Below, piece by piece: positions 12,441 to 25,799 of a stretch of 64,000 nucleotides of DNA. The translations under genes were made by a program, and so were the position numbers. Position 1 is the first letter of the stretch, and every line of letters starts with the position of its first letter. Source of the DNA: Unio delphinus (taxonomy: Eukaryota > Mollusca > Bivalvia > Unionida > Unionidae); contig JAQISU010000166.1 in the NCBI GenBank assembly GCA_029339505.1, forward strand, positions 7,101,501-7,165,500, read 5' to 3'. Below the pieces are notes generated by a model. It had not been told where the DNA came from, did not search any database, and was given only the letters and a program-made list of their open reading frames with translations.

Positions 12441-13528
12441 GTTTTAAACATAGCAGACATTATCAACATTACACGAACATGTTCTAAACTTAAGTGAACA
12501 TGTTCTGTTGTCACAGTCAAATGATGTAAAAATTATGCTCCATTCTGTAATTTTAATTGGATCAATGTGATTGTTATTGTTTTTACATGTTCAGATATCT
12601 CTTGTAATTAAAGAACCATATTCATTTACAGACATTTACATATACATTTACCAACTCTCCCAATTCAGTTTGTATTTTGCAATTTGCAATAGTTTTATGA
12701 TTCTCTTTCTCCTTGTCCAATGTTCATGGGTGAAATTTAGGAATGAAGAAGTAGTACCATATTTATTCACTTATAAGTCAAGTCAAACTGCAAGCAACAA
12801 AGATCCTAATCTGCCATAGCATAATGCACATGCAGATATGGGTCTATGTTGTTTCTTCTACTATATACTCCTAACAAACTGCACTGGACCAAGTCTGCTA
12901 GCACATTAAGAAATGATATATCTGGATCTTTGTAGTTTGAAGTTTGGCTGTCTTACAAGTGAGTACATAAGGTACATTTTTAGGATAACATTTTGTCATC
13001 ACATTAATGTTAGGGCTGTAATGGTAAAATATAATTGGTACCCAGGAAGGTACTTTTAATGTGGGGTAGATGTCCATTGATGCAATTACAACTTTGTATC
13101 ATCATTTTCATACATGTCAACCTTTGTGGCAGGAGAAATAAATGCACAATTTTTGGGGTCGTTACATGCATACCTCCTAATTTTTGTAGAGAACTCCCAA
13201 TTATTATAGTTTTCTTCAGTAAATAGAATATAAAATTACACATTATTCAAGTCAATTTATGAATGTTGTCAACGTTACAACAATACTACAATCAGAAAAT
13301 AAACCATAACAAACAATAAACCATAACAAACAATAAACCATAACAATAACATTGTCAGCAATTAGTTTGAATCCCAAGAATGCTACCGTCATTAAATTAA
13401 AGGAAGGAATGGAGAAACATACCACTCAGCTTATGTACTCTCAAAAAATTACTCAGAATAAATTTTATTTACTAACTAATATTTCTAGTTGAGAATAAAA
13501 AGGTGATATAAACATGAGAAAGTAAGGT

Positions 13529-13860
13529 TTTGTTTGTTTGTTTGTTTGATTAGGATTTTTAACTTAGCTTTATAAATATTTCAGTCATATCGCTATGTTG
13601 TCTGCAGTGAGGCATGTTTATAGTGATGTCTATTTCTGAGGGCATCATGCTTCAGACATGTAGCATGATGTTCCACCCAGTCACATTATCCTGACACCAG
13701 GCCAACCAGTCCTAACACTAACCTCTTAATGCTGAGCACCAAGCGAGGCAGCTGTTAGTACCATTTTGGTAAGTCTTTGGTATGACTCTTCAGGGGATCA
13801 AACTCATGACCTCTCGCTTCCATGGCGGACATTCTAACCACAAGGCAACCTGAGCGGTTC
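13529..13860 (-). mobile_element. tRNA-derived SINE, family 1, full length
   Basis: Read on the minus strand it begins ACCGCTCAGG, has a tRNA-like A box (TTGCCTTGTGGTTAGAATG) and B box (GTCATGAGTTTGATCCC), a ~230-bp body containing TCAGCATTAAGAGGTTAGTG and ACTGCCTCACTGCAGACA-like segments, and ends AATCCTAATCAAACAAACAA. An 8-bp direct repeat AGTAAGGT at 13521-13528 and 13861-13868 is a good target-site duplication. The same family recurs at 33781 (plus) and 31064 (truncated). The architecture (tRNA head, unrelated body, short A-rich tail) is standard for molluscan SINEs; the family name is not determined. Confidence 0.9.
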
Positions 13861-14868
13861 AGTAAGGTACCACTTGTACACAACATGTAGCTTACAACTG
13901 CATATTTAGGTACTGCTAGTTCCAACAATAAGGCATTTTGTTTTTGCTAATCAGTTGCTGGTGCTTTCACAACATGCACTGCAGAACATGGTTTCTTCTA
14001 ATTATATCAGTGGGTCATTTGCAATGATAAGGATTATTGTTAATTAGTCACGCTGACTTTCTTGATTTTTACTTAAGACTAACCTCTAGATATTGACAAT
14101 TTGGCCATAGCTAACAGAATATGAAAAGAGGGCATGGTCCTGGGAGAAAAACAAGACATGTCACAGAGAGAAACCATGTATCCTTTAAGATTTACACGCA
14201 TATTGGACCAGGAGGATTGGTGAATATTTAGTTAAAATGATGCTTAAAACATACCACAAAAATCCTCCCAGATTTAGTTCCCATTCTCCCTATTCTTTCA
14301 TTCAATCTCCCTACTTGGCTTTTGAAAAGTTGACAGGTATGCATTTTATATGAACTCTGAGTAACCAGGGTACCATGGCATACATTTTTAAAAGTGCCTT
14401 TTCTGGGTACTATGTATGTTTAAATGGAACAGCCCTTAAATAATCCTTTAGCAAAGTCACTTCATAATTAAATTATGACACAATTACATACTTATATTAT
14501 TTCTTGTAGCATTCCTGTCCTTAAAAGGTTATGTTAGGGCTGGTTGGCATGGTGTCCTTAGGTTTTGTCCCTAGAAAAAGTCATGTGGTGAAAAGTTACA
14601 TTCTATTATATATTTGCAGCTGATCCTAGGATGGTGCTAGATACATAATTTGTTGTTTTATAACATTATGTTGACATATATGGTGTTAGACTAGTTCATA
14701 TATATGTATATAATATTACCTGTGCATCATGATCTTGGCAGTTTGCCAATCATTGCCATCTCTCATGTCCCAAGTTCACATCTTTTTTAAATTTTAAATC
14801 AAAAATACACTTCATAGTTAGTAATTTACTATACACCTTTTCTCTAATAGATTCTATTTATCATTCAG

Positions 14869-15020
14869 ATTTTGGAGACGCTCTTGGACAAGCGTCTGTC
14901 CTCCAGTTTGGGACTACTGTACGGACCCCACCTTACCTGTCACCTGTCCTTAGCCCAGGCACATTTGTTTACTGCTATTGCAGATACCATACCTGTACTA
15001 CCTGCTGTAGAGGATGTTGT
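14869..15020 (+). CDS. CFAP54: CFAP54 exon 6
   Basis: About 50 codons: ILETLLDKRLSSSLGLLYGP, then HLTCHLSLAQAHLFTAIADT, IPVLPAVEDVV. Acceptor TTATCATTCAG, donor GT|GTAAGT. A second in-frame acceptor (CTCTAATAG, ending at 14850) would add six residues. I prefer the downstream one because it is closer to the conserved helix, but the sequence alone does not settle it. Confidence 0.87.
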
Positions 15021-18000
15021 GTAAGTAGCACACAACCATATATGCATTTAGTTTATGTCATAATTTAGGAAGAGTAATAGATGCAAAAGTTACAGGATTG
15101 CATAAATACACCACTGAATTGTGTGAAATGAGAAATTCAAAAATACTGAAAGGAACAAAATAGTTGATACCTATTAATGATTTTTTTTTTCATGAATCAG
15201 ATCTATCTAAAATAAATGAATTATATTGTAAGGTTGAATTTTCTATTGTGACCTTTTGATCTTTTGTACACAAATAAAGAAGTCAATTTACTTTAATAGA
15301 TTTAAATTTACTTTCACTGTGTAAACTTTTAAAGAACATCAAATTTAACATGAATTAATTAACTGAGTCAGATTGCATAAGAACATTATTTTTTTAAAAA
15401 AACTTTCTTTAGCCTTCGGCCTCAGAGGTTTAAATTAGCATTTTCACCCTAAAGCTTACATGAGAGGTGCTGTTTGAAGATCAATAAAAATTACATGTTA
15501 CATACAATAAAAACAACTTGTTCCTATTCCACATGTCTTTACATTGTGCTAATGAGAGGTTGTTACTCAACAGAGATTTTCAACCACATGGTGTTTTGTT
15601 GAGTTTTTATATCAAAGTAAATAATAAACTTGTTGTGTATTATATTGTTTGTACTGTTTATTATATTGTTTGTACTGTTTATTATATTGTTGATACTTTT
15701 AATATATCAGTCAACTAACAAATAAATCCTTGTATGGTCAAGTTATAAAAGCCTTTGTACAATTGATTATATGGTTGGCAACACATGATATGCCCTCAAT
15801 CCACTTTATCGGTTTCAATATTGATCACACAGGTGCAAACACCAAATAAAGCTCCATGAAAAAGAACAAAACATTCATCCAAAAATTACAAAAGTTGTAT
15901 ACAATCAGTAAGGTTGCCTTAGCAACAAGAAAAACATCATATAACATTAATAAAATGAACCTTTGAAGTATAATAACTTTGTGTACATTATTTTGTATTT
16001 GTAACAAAATTTTATAGCAAATATGATATGAATGCTGTTATACAGAGTGTGACTCGGGGCATGGGAAATTATCTGATAGGACCCAGTCAGGATTTGACCT
16101 TAGAGAGGAAAAGATTAATTGCTGTGTCAAAATACAAGACTTTCCTTGGAATTGGTTGACATTTAGATCATGCTGAAATTCTGAATTAAATCTGATTGAT
16201 ACAAATTGTACTGGGAAACCTGTTTCTACACATAACATTGATGATGACCAAACTTGCAATGAAATGAAACCCCAAGGTGGGTCAGGGGTCAGTTTTGAAC
16301 AAAAAGTGAATGCTGCTGATAAGATCTTTGTGACTTTGAACAGTTGGTTATAGCTAAAATTATGCACATAGTAGTCAGACTGTATCAACATGTAAAAACA
16401 ATGACTTGACTTAAAAACAAATTCTTCTAGTCTGTGCATGAATCAACTCACTTCAGTGTCTTTACTTTTCCTTATTATCATAATGGCAGAAGAAATAAAT
16501 ATGAGACAGTACTTTGTCTCTGGTTAGATATCTATGCATACAATTTCACTTGCATTGACCCGAGCAGCAACAACAGGTGCAGAGGGTTCAACAGATCGTA
16601 CCCATAACTCCAAACAAAATGGCCACATGGATGCACCCTGTTACTGGGGGTGGGAGTAGGGGGATTCAGATAACTCTGAATGCAGAGTTATGTGTCAGAA
16701 GAAACAGCTGTGACATATTTTAGTTGTCTTGTAAGATTAGGTAAATAACAGAGTGTTTTGGAGTCCATGTGGATGAAAACGCTAAAATAATTAGGTCAGA
16801 ATTTGTGTTCAGAATTGCTTTGAATCTCAAGAGAGGTATCGTTATTGTGTATCTACATGAAGCCAAGTATGCTTTTATAAAGGATGTTGGATTTTTAGTC
16901 AGGTTTTTAAATAATTTGTTTCTTCTATAGAATATAGAGTTTAAAGTGATTTATTTAAAACAGTGGCAGTTGTCGAGAGTATTAAATTAAACACACACAT
17001 TGTTTGATATGAATATTCACAATATCTTCATATCAGCCATTGAAATTCCATTTATTTTCCAATTTTATTCAGAATTAGTAGGCAAGGAAAGATCTGTTGT
17101 TTCTAAAATTCCTCTGTTTTCAGAGGAAAGATTTTGTCTCATACACACACTTTTATATTGTCTTAAAAGAACATTCTTAAAAAATGATTAGTTGATTGTT
17201 CCTTTCTGCATAACAAGTGGATGCAAGTACATACCATGCTAATATGTACTTTTAGAGTACTAACACAAATGTTTGGAATTTATATCCAACATTTAAAATC
17301 CATTCATATCATTTGGCATTGACATCTGCTGCATGTTGGAGACAGTTCTCTTTGAAGAATTCGTTAAATGGCTGATTGGACATCATCTAATAATTCAATA
17401 AGTAATAAAAGGTATTTACAGTATTTTATTTAAATAATATATTTTACAGGTGGTTGCATATATAAAGTAACAGTAGTTGATTTTAGTAGGGGTTTTTATT
17501 GTTCTTTAAACAGGCACATTGATACCTGTAAGGCCAAAGGCTTACAAAAAGTAATGGACATCCCATCCAATCATACTTTAGATGTAATGGATGGGGCACT
17601 AACTCTTAGAGTAAGCCAAAGGCTGAGTATGTGTAAACCCTCCCACTGACAAGGTTAACAACCTGAATGTTGTGTCTTATTATCCAATAAAAAATGGGTT
17701 TTGAAATACAAAATGTAGAGTGGGAACAACTATTTTTAAATCACATATGATTTGTGTGATTTGATTGATCTTTAATGAGCATTTTTGTAAGAAAGTGCTA
17801 GGGTAAAAATGCTAATTTATTCATGCTCAGCTTCCAACTTACTTGAACAACGCCCCTCCTCCATCTATCATATTTACAGTTTGCTTGGATTTGGGTTCCA
17901 TTATTATTTTAAGGCATATCTATATAAATACTGATATGCATAACTTTTACAGTCCTATTTGAAAACAAGATTTTAGCAATTTGCTATTGATCAACTGTGT

Positions 18001-18479
18001 TTTTAACTGAATAGTTCATAAATAATGTACATTGTATAGACATTCAATAGATAAATAGCTAGAAAGATAGATTAGATTGGGCTGGAGAACTAACATTTAA
18101 GTTTGATTGAATACCATTTTGTCTTGTCATTTGCATTGTGGAACCTGAATTTTTTTATACTCTTGAAAACCAGTCAGTCAGTGTGCAGATACTTTCACTT
18201 ATTAGCTTTCTTATTCATAAATATCTTTCTTTTTTGAAGTTATTTACACTGTCATTGCTTGATTAAAAACTAGAGTACAAATTAGGAAGGAAATGGTCAT
18301 GATTAGTATGTTATGTTAAGTTTCAAAATAAACTGGATAGTTTCTTGTTTACTTAAATGCATTAAGTACTATCTCCGATTTTTCAGTGTACCGAAAAGGT
18401 AAAATTGTTGAAGTATGTTTTGTGCAGTGTTGAAGATTGTAGTGCTTGTTTGCTTTTTGTTTTTCTTACTATTGTATCA

Positions 18480-20345
18480 TTTGATATTACATGCAGTTAT
18501 TATTTCATTTGATACTGCATACAGTTATTATATCATTTGATATAGATACAGTTATTATATCATTTGATATTACATGCAGTTGTATCATTTGATATTGCAT
18601 ATAATTATTATATCATTTGATACTGCATTCAGTTATTATATCATTTGATATTGCATACAGTTATTACATGTATATCATTTGATATTGCATGCAGTTATTA
18701 TATCATTTGATATTGCATGCGGTTATTATATCATTTGATATTGCATGTAGTTGTATCATTTGATATTGCATGCAGTTATTATATCATTTGATATTGCATG
18801 CAGTTATTATATCATTTGATATAGCATGCAGTTATTATATCATTTGATATTGCATGCAGTTATTATATCATTTGATATTGCATGCAGTTATTATATCATT
18901 TGATATTGCATATAATTATTATATCATTTGATATTGCATGCAGTTATTATATCATTTGATATAACATGCAGATATTATATCATTTGATATAGCATGCAGT
19001 TATTATATCATTTGATATAGCATGCAGTTATTATATCATTTGATATTGCATGCAGTTATTATATCATTTGATATTGCATGCAGTTATTATATCATTTGAT
19101 ATTGCATGCAGTTATTATTTCATTTGATACTACATACAGTTATTATATCATTTGATATAGATACAGTTATTATATCATTTGATATTACATACAGTTGTAT
19201 CATTTGATATTGCATATAATTATTATATCATTTGATACTGCATTCAGTTATTATATCATTTGATATTGCATATAATTATTATATCATTTGATATTGCATG
19301 CAGTTATTATATCATTTGATATAACATGCAGATATTATATCATTTGATATAGCATGCAGTTATTATATCATTTGATATAGCATGCAGTTATTATATCATT
19401 TGATATTGCATGCAGTTATTATATCATTTGATATTGCATGCAGTTATTATATCATTTGATATTGCATGCAGTTATTATTTCATTTGATACTGCATACAGT
19501 TATTATATCATTTGATATAGATACAGTTATTATATCATTTGATATTACATACAGTTGTATCATTTGATATTGCATATAATTATTATATCATTTGATACTG
19601 CATTCAGTTATTATATCATTTGATATTGCATACAGTTATTACATGTATATCATTTGATATTGCATGCGGTTATTATGTCATTTGATATTGCATGTAGTTG
19701 TATCATTTGATATTGCATGCAGTTATTATATCATTTGATATTGCATGCAGTTATTATATCATTTGATATTGCATGCAGTTATTATATCATTTGATATAGC
19801 ATGCAGTTATTATATCATTTGATATAGCATGCAGTTATTATATCATTTGATATTGCATGCAGTTATTATATCATTTGATATTGCATATAATTATTATATC
19901 ATTTGATATTGCATGCAGTTATTATATCATTTGATATTGCATGCAGTTATTATATCATTTGATATAACATGCAGATATTATATCATTTGATATTGCATGC
20001 AGTTATCATATCATTTGATATTGCATGCAGTTATTATATCATTTGATATTGCATGCAGTTATTATATCATTTGATATTGCATGCAGTTATTATATCATTT
20101 GATATAGCATGCAGTTATTATATCATTTGATATAGCATGCAGTTATTATATCATTTGATATTGCATGCAGTTATTATATCATTTGATATTGCATGCAGTT
20201 ATTATATCATTTGATGTTGCATGCAGTTATTATATCATTTGATATAGCATGCAGTTATTATATCATTTGATATTGCATTTTGCTATTATATCATTTGATA
20301 TTGCATGCAGTTATTATATCATTTGGTATTGCATGCAGTTGTTGT
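18480..20345 (+). repeat. 28-bp minisatellite, about 65 copies with higher-order structure
   Basis: The unit core is TTATTATATCATTTGATATT followed by GCATGCAG. Variants include 24-bp units lacking TATT, and ATAGCATG, ATAACATGCAGA and ATAGATACAG forms. The segment 18901-19260 is repeated at 19261-19620 with one mismatch in 360 bases, and part of the same variant order occurs at 18495-18660. The array therefore grew partly by duplicating blocks of about 13 units. Confidence 0.97.
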
Positions 20346-20714
20346 CTCAAGATTAATATCCTCAGTTTGGGTTCTTTTGCTTCCAAATTAGGTGCTTATA
20401 CTACATGTCATGTTGATAGAAGTATATAACTTGTGATGATGATATGATGGTTTTCACTTTTGAGACTGGGATCACCAGGCTTAAGACCTCTATAATATGT
20501 GGCATTCCATCCATTCATTTGTGCTTCCTTCCTTTCATCTATCAAAATAGCTATGTTACTTCATCTTAACAAGTCCTTAGATGATTTCTATCATGATCAC
20601 ATTTTGATGATATTTGCAAGAGTTATGGTTCTTGAATAACTGAGACATCTCACTGGTTTCTGACCAGTGGAGCATTCACATTTTTAAAATTTCAACCACA
20701 TTTCTCATAAATTC

Positions 20715-21115
20715 ACTTTGACTGATTGAGAACCACCATGCATACCAATGTATCTGACATAATGAGGGCCTTGACTGATTTAGAACCACCATGCATACCA
20801 ATGTATCTGACATAGTGAGGGCCTTGACTGATTTAGAACCATCATGCATACCAATGTATCTGACACAGTACGGGCCTTGACTGATTTAGAACCATGTTGC
20901 ATACCAGCATATCTGACACAGTATGGGCCTTAAATGATTTAGAAACACCATGCATACCAGTGTATCTGACAATGAGGGCATTGACTGATTTAGAACCACC
21001 ATGCATCCCATTGTATTGACACATTTCGACCCTTGACTGAATTAGAACCACCATGCAATCCAATATATTTGACATTGTATGGCATTTGACCATCTTAGAA
21101 TAGCCATGCATCCCA
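20715..21115 (+). repeat. 53-bp minisatellite, about 7.5 copies
   Basis: The unit core TGACTGATTTAGAACCACCA recurs at 20719, 20772, 20825 and 20878, a 53-bp period, followed by TGCATACCAATGTATCTGAC. The 3' copies are increasingly diverged. Same period as the array at 357 but unrelated sequence. Confidence 0.94.
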
Positions 21116-22482
21116 GTGTATCTTGAATATTAGATTACTCTTCTTCACTTTGGCAATAACCAAATTTTTGGGAAATTTTATCGTGACAAGATATCAAAAC
21201 GCTTTTAATAATAGTAGCTTTGGACCATGTTTTATAAAATTATGATTGCTGAGTGATTTTCATTGACTTCAGAAATCTAGCATTTATATTTTTGGTTGTT
21301 TTCAGTCATTTTAGCTTATAAAGCTTTGTAATTATCAAGAGTTTAGATTATCAAGAATTTAGATTATGACAATGTTAAAGATTCTTTTGGAATGAATTCT
21401 GCATATAAGCTGGAAATAATTTTGTCCACATGAGTAAACAACATTGTCAAATATAGTCAGAGCATTTGAATTAATAAATCTTTCAGAGTCTAAGACATAG
21501 TATGTACTCAGAACAATGTAACTGCATATCTCATACAGAGTTTGTAATAATTGTAGAAAATTTGCAATACTTATTACTAAGCTTCTATGCAGTGGTTTGT
21601 CAAAGATTCAGGCTAATAGATGTAGGTAGGTGAAAATTCAGTTTTCAGATGGAGTAAAATTCTCGCCCAAAAATCCACAGTTTAAAATGAAGAGCAATCT
21701 TGCAATAAGAAACTGGAAGTGGGAATAATATTTTGCCTATGTGAAATGTTTACAGAAACAATACTTTTATGTATAAAGGAATATATGTTGCACTAAATGC
21801 TCAATTAGTCAGTCTTATTATCAAAGTAGATTACATGTATATCTGTTATAGAAAAGGTTATCACACAATCTAAATGGAGTTAATTACTATTATGGTAAAT
21901 ATACTTTACTGAAATTGTTAAAAGAATATTATCTAATAATTAAAGATTAAAAAAATCTGTTTTAACGTTGTCATTTCTAACTGTAATAAATGTGCATTAC
22001 TTTAAATTTGTACTGGGACATTGTAAATTAGATATATAGAGTTCATAGAAATAAGTTAAAGGATTGAGGTTTATTTAGTAGAAGGACTTGAGATTTTTAT
22101 TTACTAGAATGGCTTGAGATTTATTCAATAAAATGACCAGAGTTTTTTTTTACATTAGAAACTAATGCATTGCTACAGCTTATCTGTTCTCATGATTTAA
22201 ATTCATCATTACATCTATTTTATTGTTTCAGGAAAGAATAAAATTTAGATTAAGTTCATGGGTTTCTCAGACCTTACCTCAGCATTTTTGAGAAACTGTT
22301 TTCATTAATCTTGGTTTATATATTTTAAAGTAAAATTGCAAACATTTTATTTAATCATGATTTTTGTATTTTAAAGTAAAATTACATTTTATCAGTTGTC
22401 CTTAACTTTATACAGTTTGCTAAGTTATGGGCATGGAAATGTTGTTGGATTAAAGAGATCACATTGCTTTTGTCTATGTGTA

Positions 22483-22571
22483 TACATACATACATACATA
22501 CATACATACATACATACATACATACATACATACATACATACATACATACATACATGCATACATACATACAT
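22483..22571. repeat. (CATA)n microsatellite
   Basis: About 22 CATA units with one TGCA interruption near the 3' end. Overlapping Thr/His/Ile and Met/Tyr/Val/Cys frames on the two strands are artefacts of the tetramer. Confidence 0.98.
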
Positions 22572-23704
22572 GCCTTTTAGCATTATGTAATAACTTCTAC
22601 TGTGAATTTGTTTATCTATAAAACAGTAACTGTAACTTCCCATGCATTACCCTATAACTTCTCATTGGCAGTTAGTTTTAAATTGAACAAATATCTTAAA
22701 TTACTGTGTGAAATTCCATAAAATACACTCTGTTACTTTTATTTATATATTTGCTTATATAAATAGATGCATGTGCCACATGTATTTGTTTTTTTCATTT
22801 CCACATAATCCCATAGACTTCTATGGATGTTTACAGTTTTTTTTCCATTTCAACATAATCCCATAGACTTCTATGAATATTTACGGTTTTGTTTCTTTAA
22901 TTATTTGAAATACTGTATTTCATATAATTATGAATTGAACTTTTGGCTGTTTTATGGTAAACCTTCAGCACAGTATAGACTGAAATTTAATTTTTAAGTC
23001 CAATGTTCGGTAGTTCATAGTTTTGATGTATGCCCTGGTAAAATCATGGACATTCTGAGGAAATGCAGTTTTGTATTTTGACCAGATATTTTAAGGATTT
23101 GCATGTGTTGCATTTAACCTTTTTTAAACCTGTTTGCAAATTTTAAACATCTTTGCCTTTCATATATTCTGTATTTTTGTACTTCATGTTTATATTTATC
23201 CGGAAAGGTTTATCTTCCTAGGGTGTGCGTCAGGTTCTCGATTTTCTATTGTGACTTTCAGCTGGCACCATAGAAATGCTTTTGTGCTGAAATGCTTTAT
23301 ATGCTCCCACATACATGAAGAATTTGTTAATGCATTATGAACATTAAGCTTTTATATGAACTAAATACTCATTTCTGTCATTTTCTACAAAATGTTAATG
23401 GACATTGGGTAATTTTATCTTGAAATATGAGAATATAAGCATTTCATTGTTTGATAATTACTGTTGAAATCTGTGGAACTATTTTTTTAATTGGACAGCC
23501 ATTTTGCATGTGACTGAATGTTTTTAATCATTTGTTAAAAGGTATTTTTTAACTCTGATTTTTAACCATTGTGATTTAATGAACTATACATCTTTACAAT
23601 TGCCTCCTGAATGTATATTCTGACCTCATATTATCATTGTGAGATATATTGAATTTTTACTGTTAACACAAGCATGCTGAGGTATTTGCATCAAATCATT
23701 TCAG

Positions 23705-23868
23705 ACTTCCAGATGGTCAAACTGTTATGAGGCAGATCACTATGACCTCTAATGTACAGACACCCAAAATAACACAGCCAGAAAAGAAGGCAGGGACTAA
23801 ATCAACAGGGACAAAAAGTACACCAAAGAAGCATGGGACCTCAGCAGCCCCTGAACCTGAGAATGAGA
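23705..23868 (+). CDS. CFAP54: CFAP54 exon 7 (basic linker)
   Basis: It follows AAATCATTTCAG and ends at GAGA|GTAGGT. It starts with LPDGQTVMRQITMTSNVQTP and continues as a low-complexity Lys/Thr/Ser/Pro-rich stretch (KKAGTKSTGTKSTPKKHG) ending in an acidic PEPENE. It is probably a disordered linker between solenoid blocks. Phase agreement (1-base completion at the start, 1 base left over at the end) supports it as the direct neighbour of exons 6 and 8 despite an 8.7 kb upstream intron. Confidence 0.85.
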
Positions 23869-24561
23869 GTAGGTTTTCAAACTTTCTCCAGATAAGAGTT
23901 GCCCATTTTATACATGCTTTTAAAATGATTTGAGTCTTTAAAATTATGCAATAAATCCAGTGGTGAATGATTTTGTTGAAGATGTTGTAGAGGTTTACTT
24001 ATGCACCATTTAATCTCTGCATACAGATGTGTAGTTGGGGTAAAGATACAGTCAGGTGTAACTTTTTCCCCCTTGTCCCATTTTCGACAACTTTTCTTGA
24101 AATATTGTCCACAAAGAGATATTTGAGAATTCAGTTTGTTATCATTTCTTCTTCCACACCATAGAAAGGATTTTGTTGCAGTTTTGCAGCCCAGATATTT
24201 AGTTTGTATACATACACTGCAGGATTTTGGTGAAGTTTCATGAAAATTTGCAAAATAGAGAGTTAAGTTTAAGAAATCAGCTTCTTTATTTAGTATTTAT
24301 GCAGCCCTTATCATTATTATTGGTTGAAAATAAAGATGTGTAGGAAACATTTTAAACTTTCAATGCTCCAAAGATCTGGAGAAGGGGAGATGTATGCAAT
24401 TTGATGTGTTAAAAAAAAGGGTTTATAAGAACATGCATCAAAAGCAGGGATATGCATTTCTGTGACACTATGGATATTTATGATATATGTATGCTTACAA
24501 ATACCTCATATAAATATATTTAACAAATCTTAATTGTAATCATTTCTATTGATTTATATAG
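23869..24561 (+). other. intron 7
   Basis: 693 bp, AT-rich, no repeat or mobile element seen. Confidence 0.65.
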
Positions 24562-24738
24562 TTAAACCTGAAGGAGAGGGTAGTGAATCCATTATGGGAT
24601 ATCTAGAGAAACGCTTTACTCATGCTAAGAAGCCACTAACTTTAGAGTTCATAAAGGGCACTCTACTGGTGATTGCAGATCAGATTGTGACTACTATTTC
24701 TGACTCAATTCAGGAAAATGAAGAGATGGAAAAGGGAG
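24562..24738 (+). CDS. CFAP54: CFAP54 exon 8
   Basis: The acceptor TTTATATAG lacks a strong pyrimidine tract; the donor is AG|GTAAGT. It encodes about 59 residues: KPEGEGSESIMGYLEKRFTH, AKKPLTLEFIKGTLLVIADQ, then an acidic tail (SIQENEEMEKGG). The frame remains open a little upstream of the acceptor, but the phase left by exon 7 demands this site. Confidence 0.87.
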
Positions 24739-25009
24739 GTAAGTAGGTTTAACCCCTGAAGTTCCAACTTGAAGAAAGTGGTGTCTAATATTAATCATAT
24801 TATCTTTCATTTCATCTATCCATCTGTTGATCCATCTGTCTGTCATTGATTTGGTTTCGACAAGATAACTTTACTGGATATTATTGGATTTTAAAATATG
24901 TTGGCGTAATGTTGAAGAGACCTTGACTTAATTCAATTATAAGCATTCTTAGTCACTATTTAAATGGGTTATGGCCCCCAAATTGCCTAAATCTTAGTTT
25001 TAGTTTCTG

Positions 25010-25765
25010 CAAGATTTGGTATACAATTGTATATTGATTGGTATACAATTGTATATTGATTGGACTTTAAATGAGTTTGATTTTGGTATACAGTAGTATA
25101 TTGATTGGTCCTTAAACCTTTAGCTACTACAGCTGCTGTGCAGTTTCACTACTACTGAGTGATATCATATCAGTTACTGAGACTACTGAGGCTGATTGCT
25201 AGGCTGAATACTAGAGCATCTTCAAGGCTGACTACAGAAACTGACAATAAAAACATGGTTACATTTATATTCATTATTTCAATAGTTTTTGCTGCATTTC
25301 ATTGAAATAAAAACAGTTTACCTTGTATGGTGTCTGTTATTCATATGTTTCCACTATTTAATACTGCTACATCCCATCATATTAGAAATCCAGTCAAGTA
25401 AACAAGTTTTGAATCACACACAATAAATCCAATATTTAGATATGCACATACAAAAACATGAATGAAATCCACACTCTAATTAAAGGAGTTTGAATTGGAT
25501 AAATAGTTGCATATTGATTGGTATATAATTGTATATTGATTGGACATAAAATGGGTTTGATTTGGTATACAGTAGTATATTGATTGGTCTTTAAATGAAT
25601 TTTAACTGGATAAATAGTTGTATATTGATTGGTATACAGTTGTATATTGATTGGTATTCAGTTGTATATTGATTGGTATACACTTGTATATTGATTGGTA
25701 TACACTTGTATATTGATTGGTATACAGTTGTATGTTGATTAGTATACAGTTGTATATTGATTGGA
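25010..25765 (+). repeat. 22-bp minisatellite (two or three clusters)
   Basis: The unit GGTATACAGTTGTATATTGA plus TT recurs in clusters at 25016-25110, 25505-25590 and 25608-25765. The intervening 25110-25500 is unique-looking, so an insertion or separate seeding split the array. Several units end in TTGATTGGAC and a TTTAAATG extension. Confidence 0.9.
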
Positions 25766-25799
25766 CTTTAAATGAGTTTGATTTACTTATGTATTTGCA

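Larger units (their letters stand above)
10874..14868 (+). other. intron 5
   Basis: 4 kb. It contains a dispersed-repeat-like stretch (about 11640-11860) leading into a 79-bp array, and between 13036 and 14411 a region bounded by imperfect inverted repeats that contains a complete SINE. A small 17-bp repeat (CCATAACAAACAATAAA, three copies) lies at 13299-13348. The rest is unassigned. Confidence 0.6.
15021..23704 (+). other. intron 6
   Basis: 8.7 kb, dominated by the 28-bp array (18480-20345). It also holds a 21-bp triplet repeat at 15636-15697 (TTATATTGTTTGTACTGT core), inverted copies of a dispersed element at 15427 and 17762, a 53-bp array, a (CATA)n tract and a 52-bp duplication at 22787-22890 (CCCATAGACTTCTATG twice). 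A 133-codon minus-strand frame at 16038-16439 is the longest non-repeat open frame; I do not recognise it. Confidence 0.6.

Noticed and set aside
13529..13860. A tRNA gene on the minus strand (A and B boxes present), likewise at 33781 and 25941.
   Set aside because: The heads cannot fold into a full cloverleaf as read, and each is followed by a conserved SINE body and tail; family 1 recurs three times.
16038..16439. 133-codon minus-strand frame as a gene.
   Set aside because: No recognisable domain, no splice partners and it lies inside a CFAP54 intron. It may belong to a dispersed repeat, but nothing confirms it.
15021..23704. A missed exon in the 8.7 kb intron 6.
   Set aside because: The phase leaving exon 6 (two bases) fits exon 7 directly, and no AG/GT-bounded frame with CFAP54-like helices was seen between.
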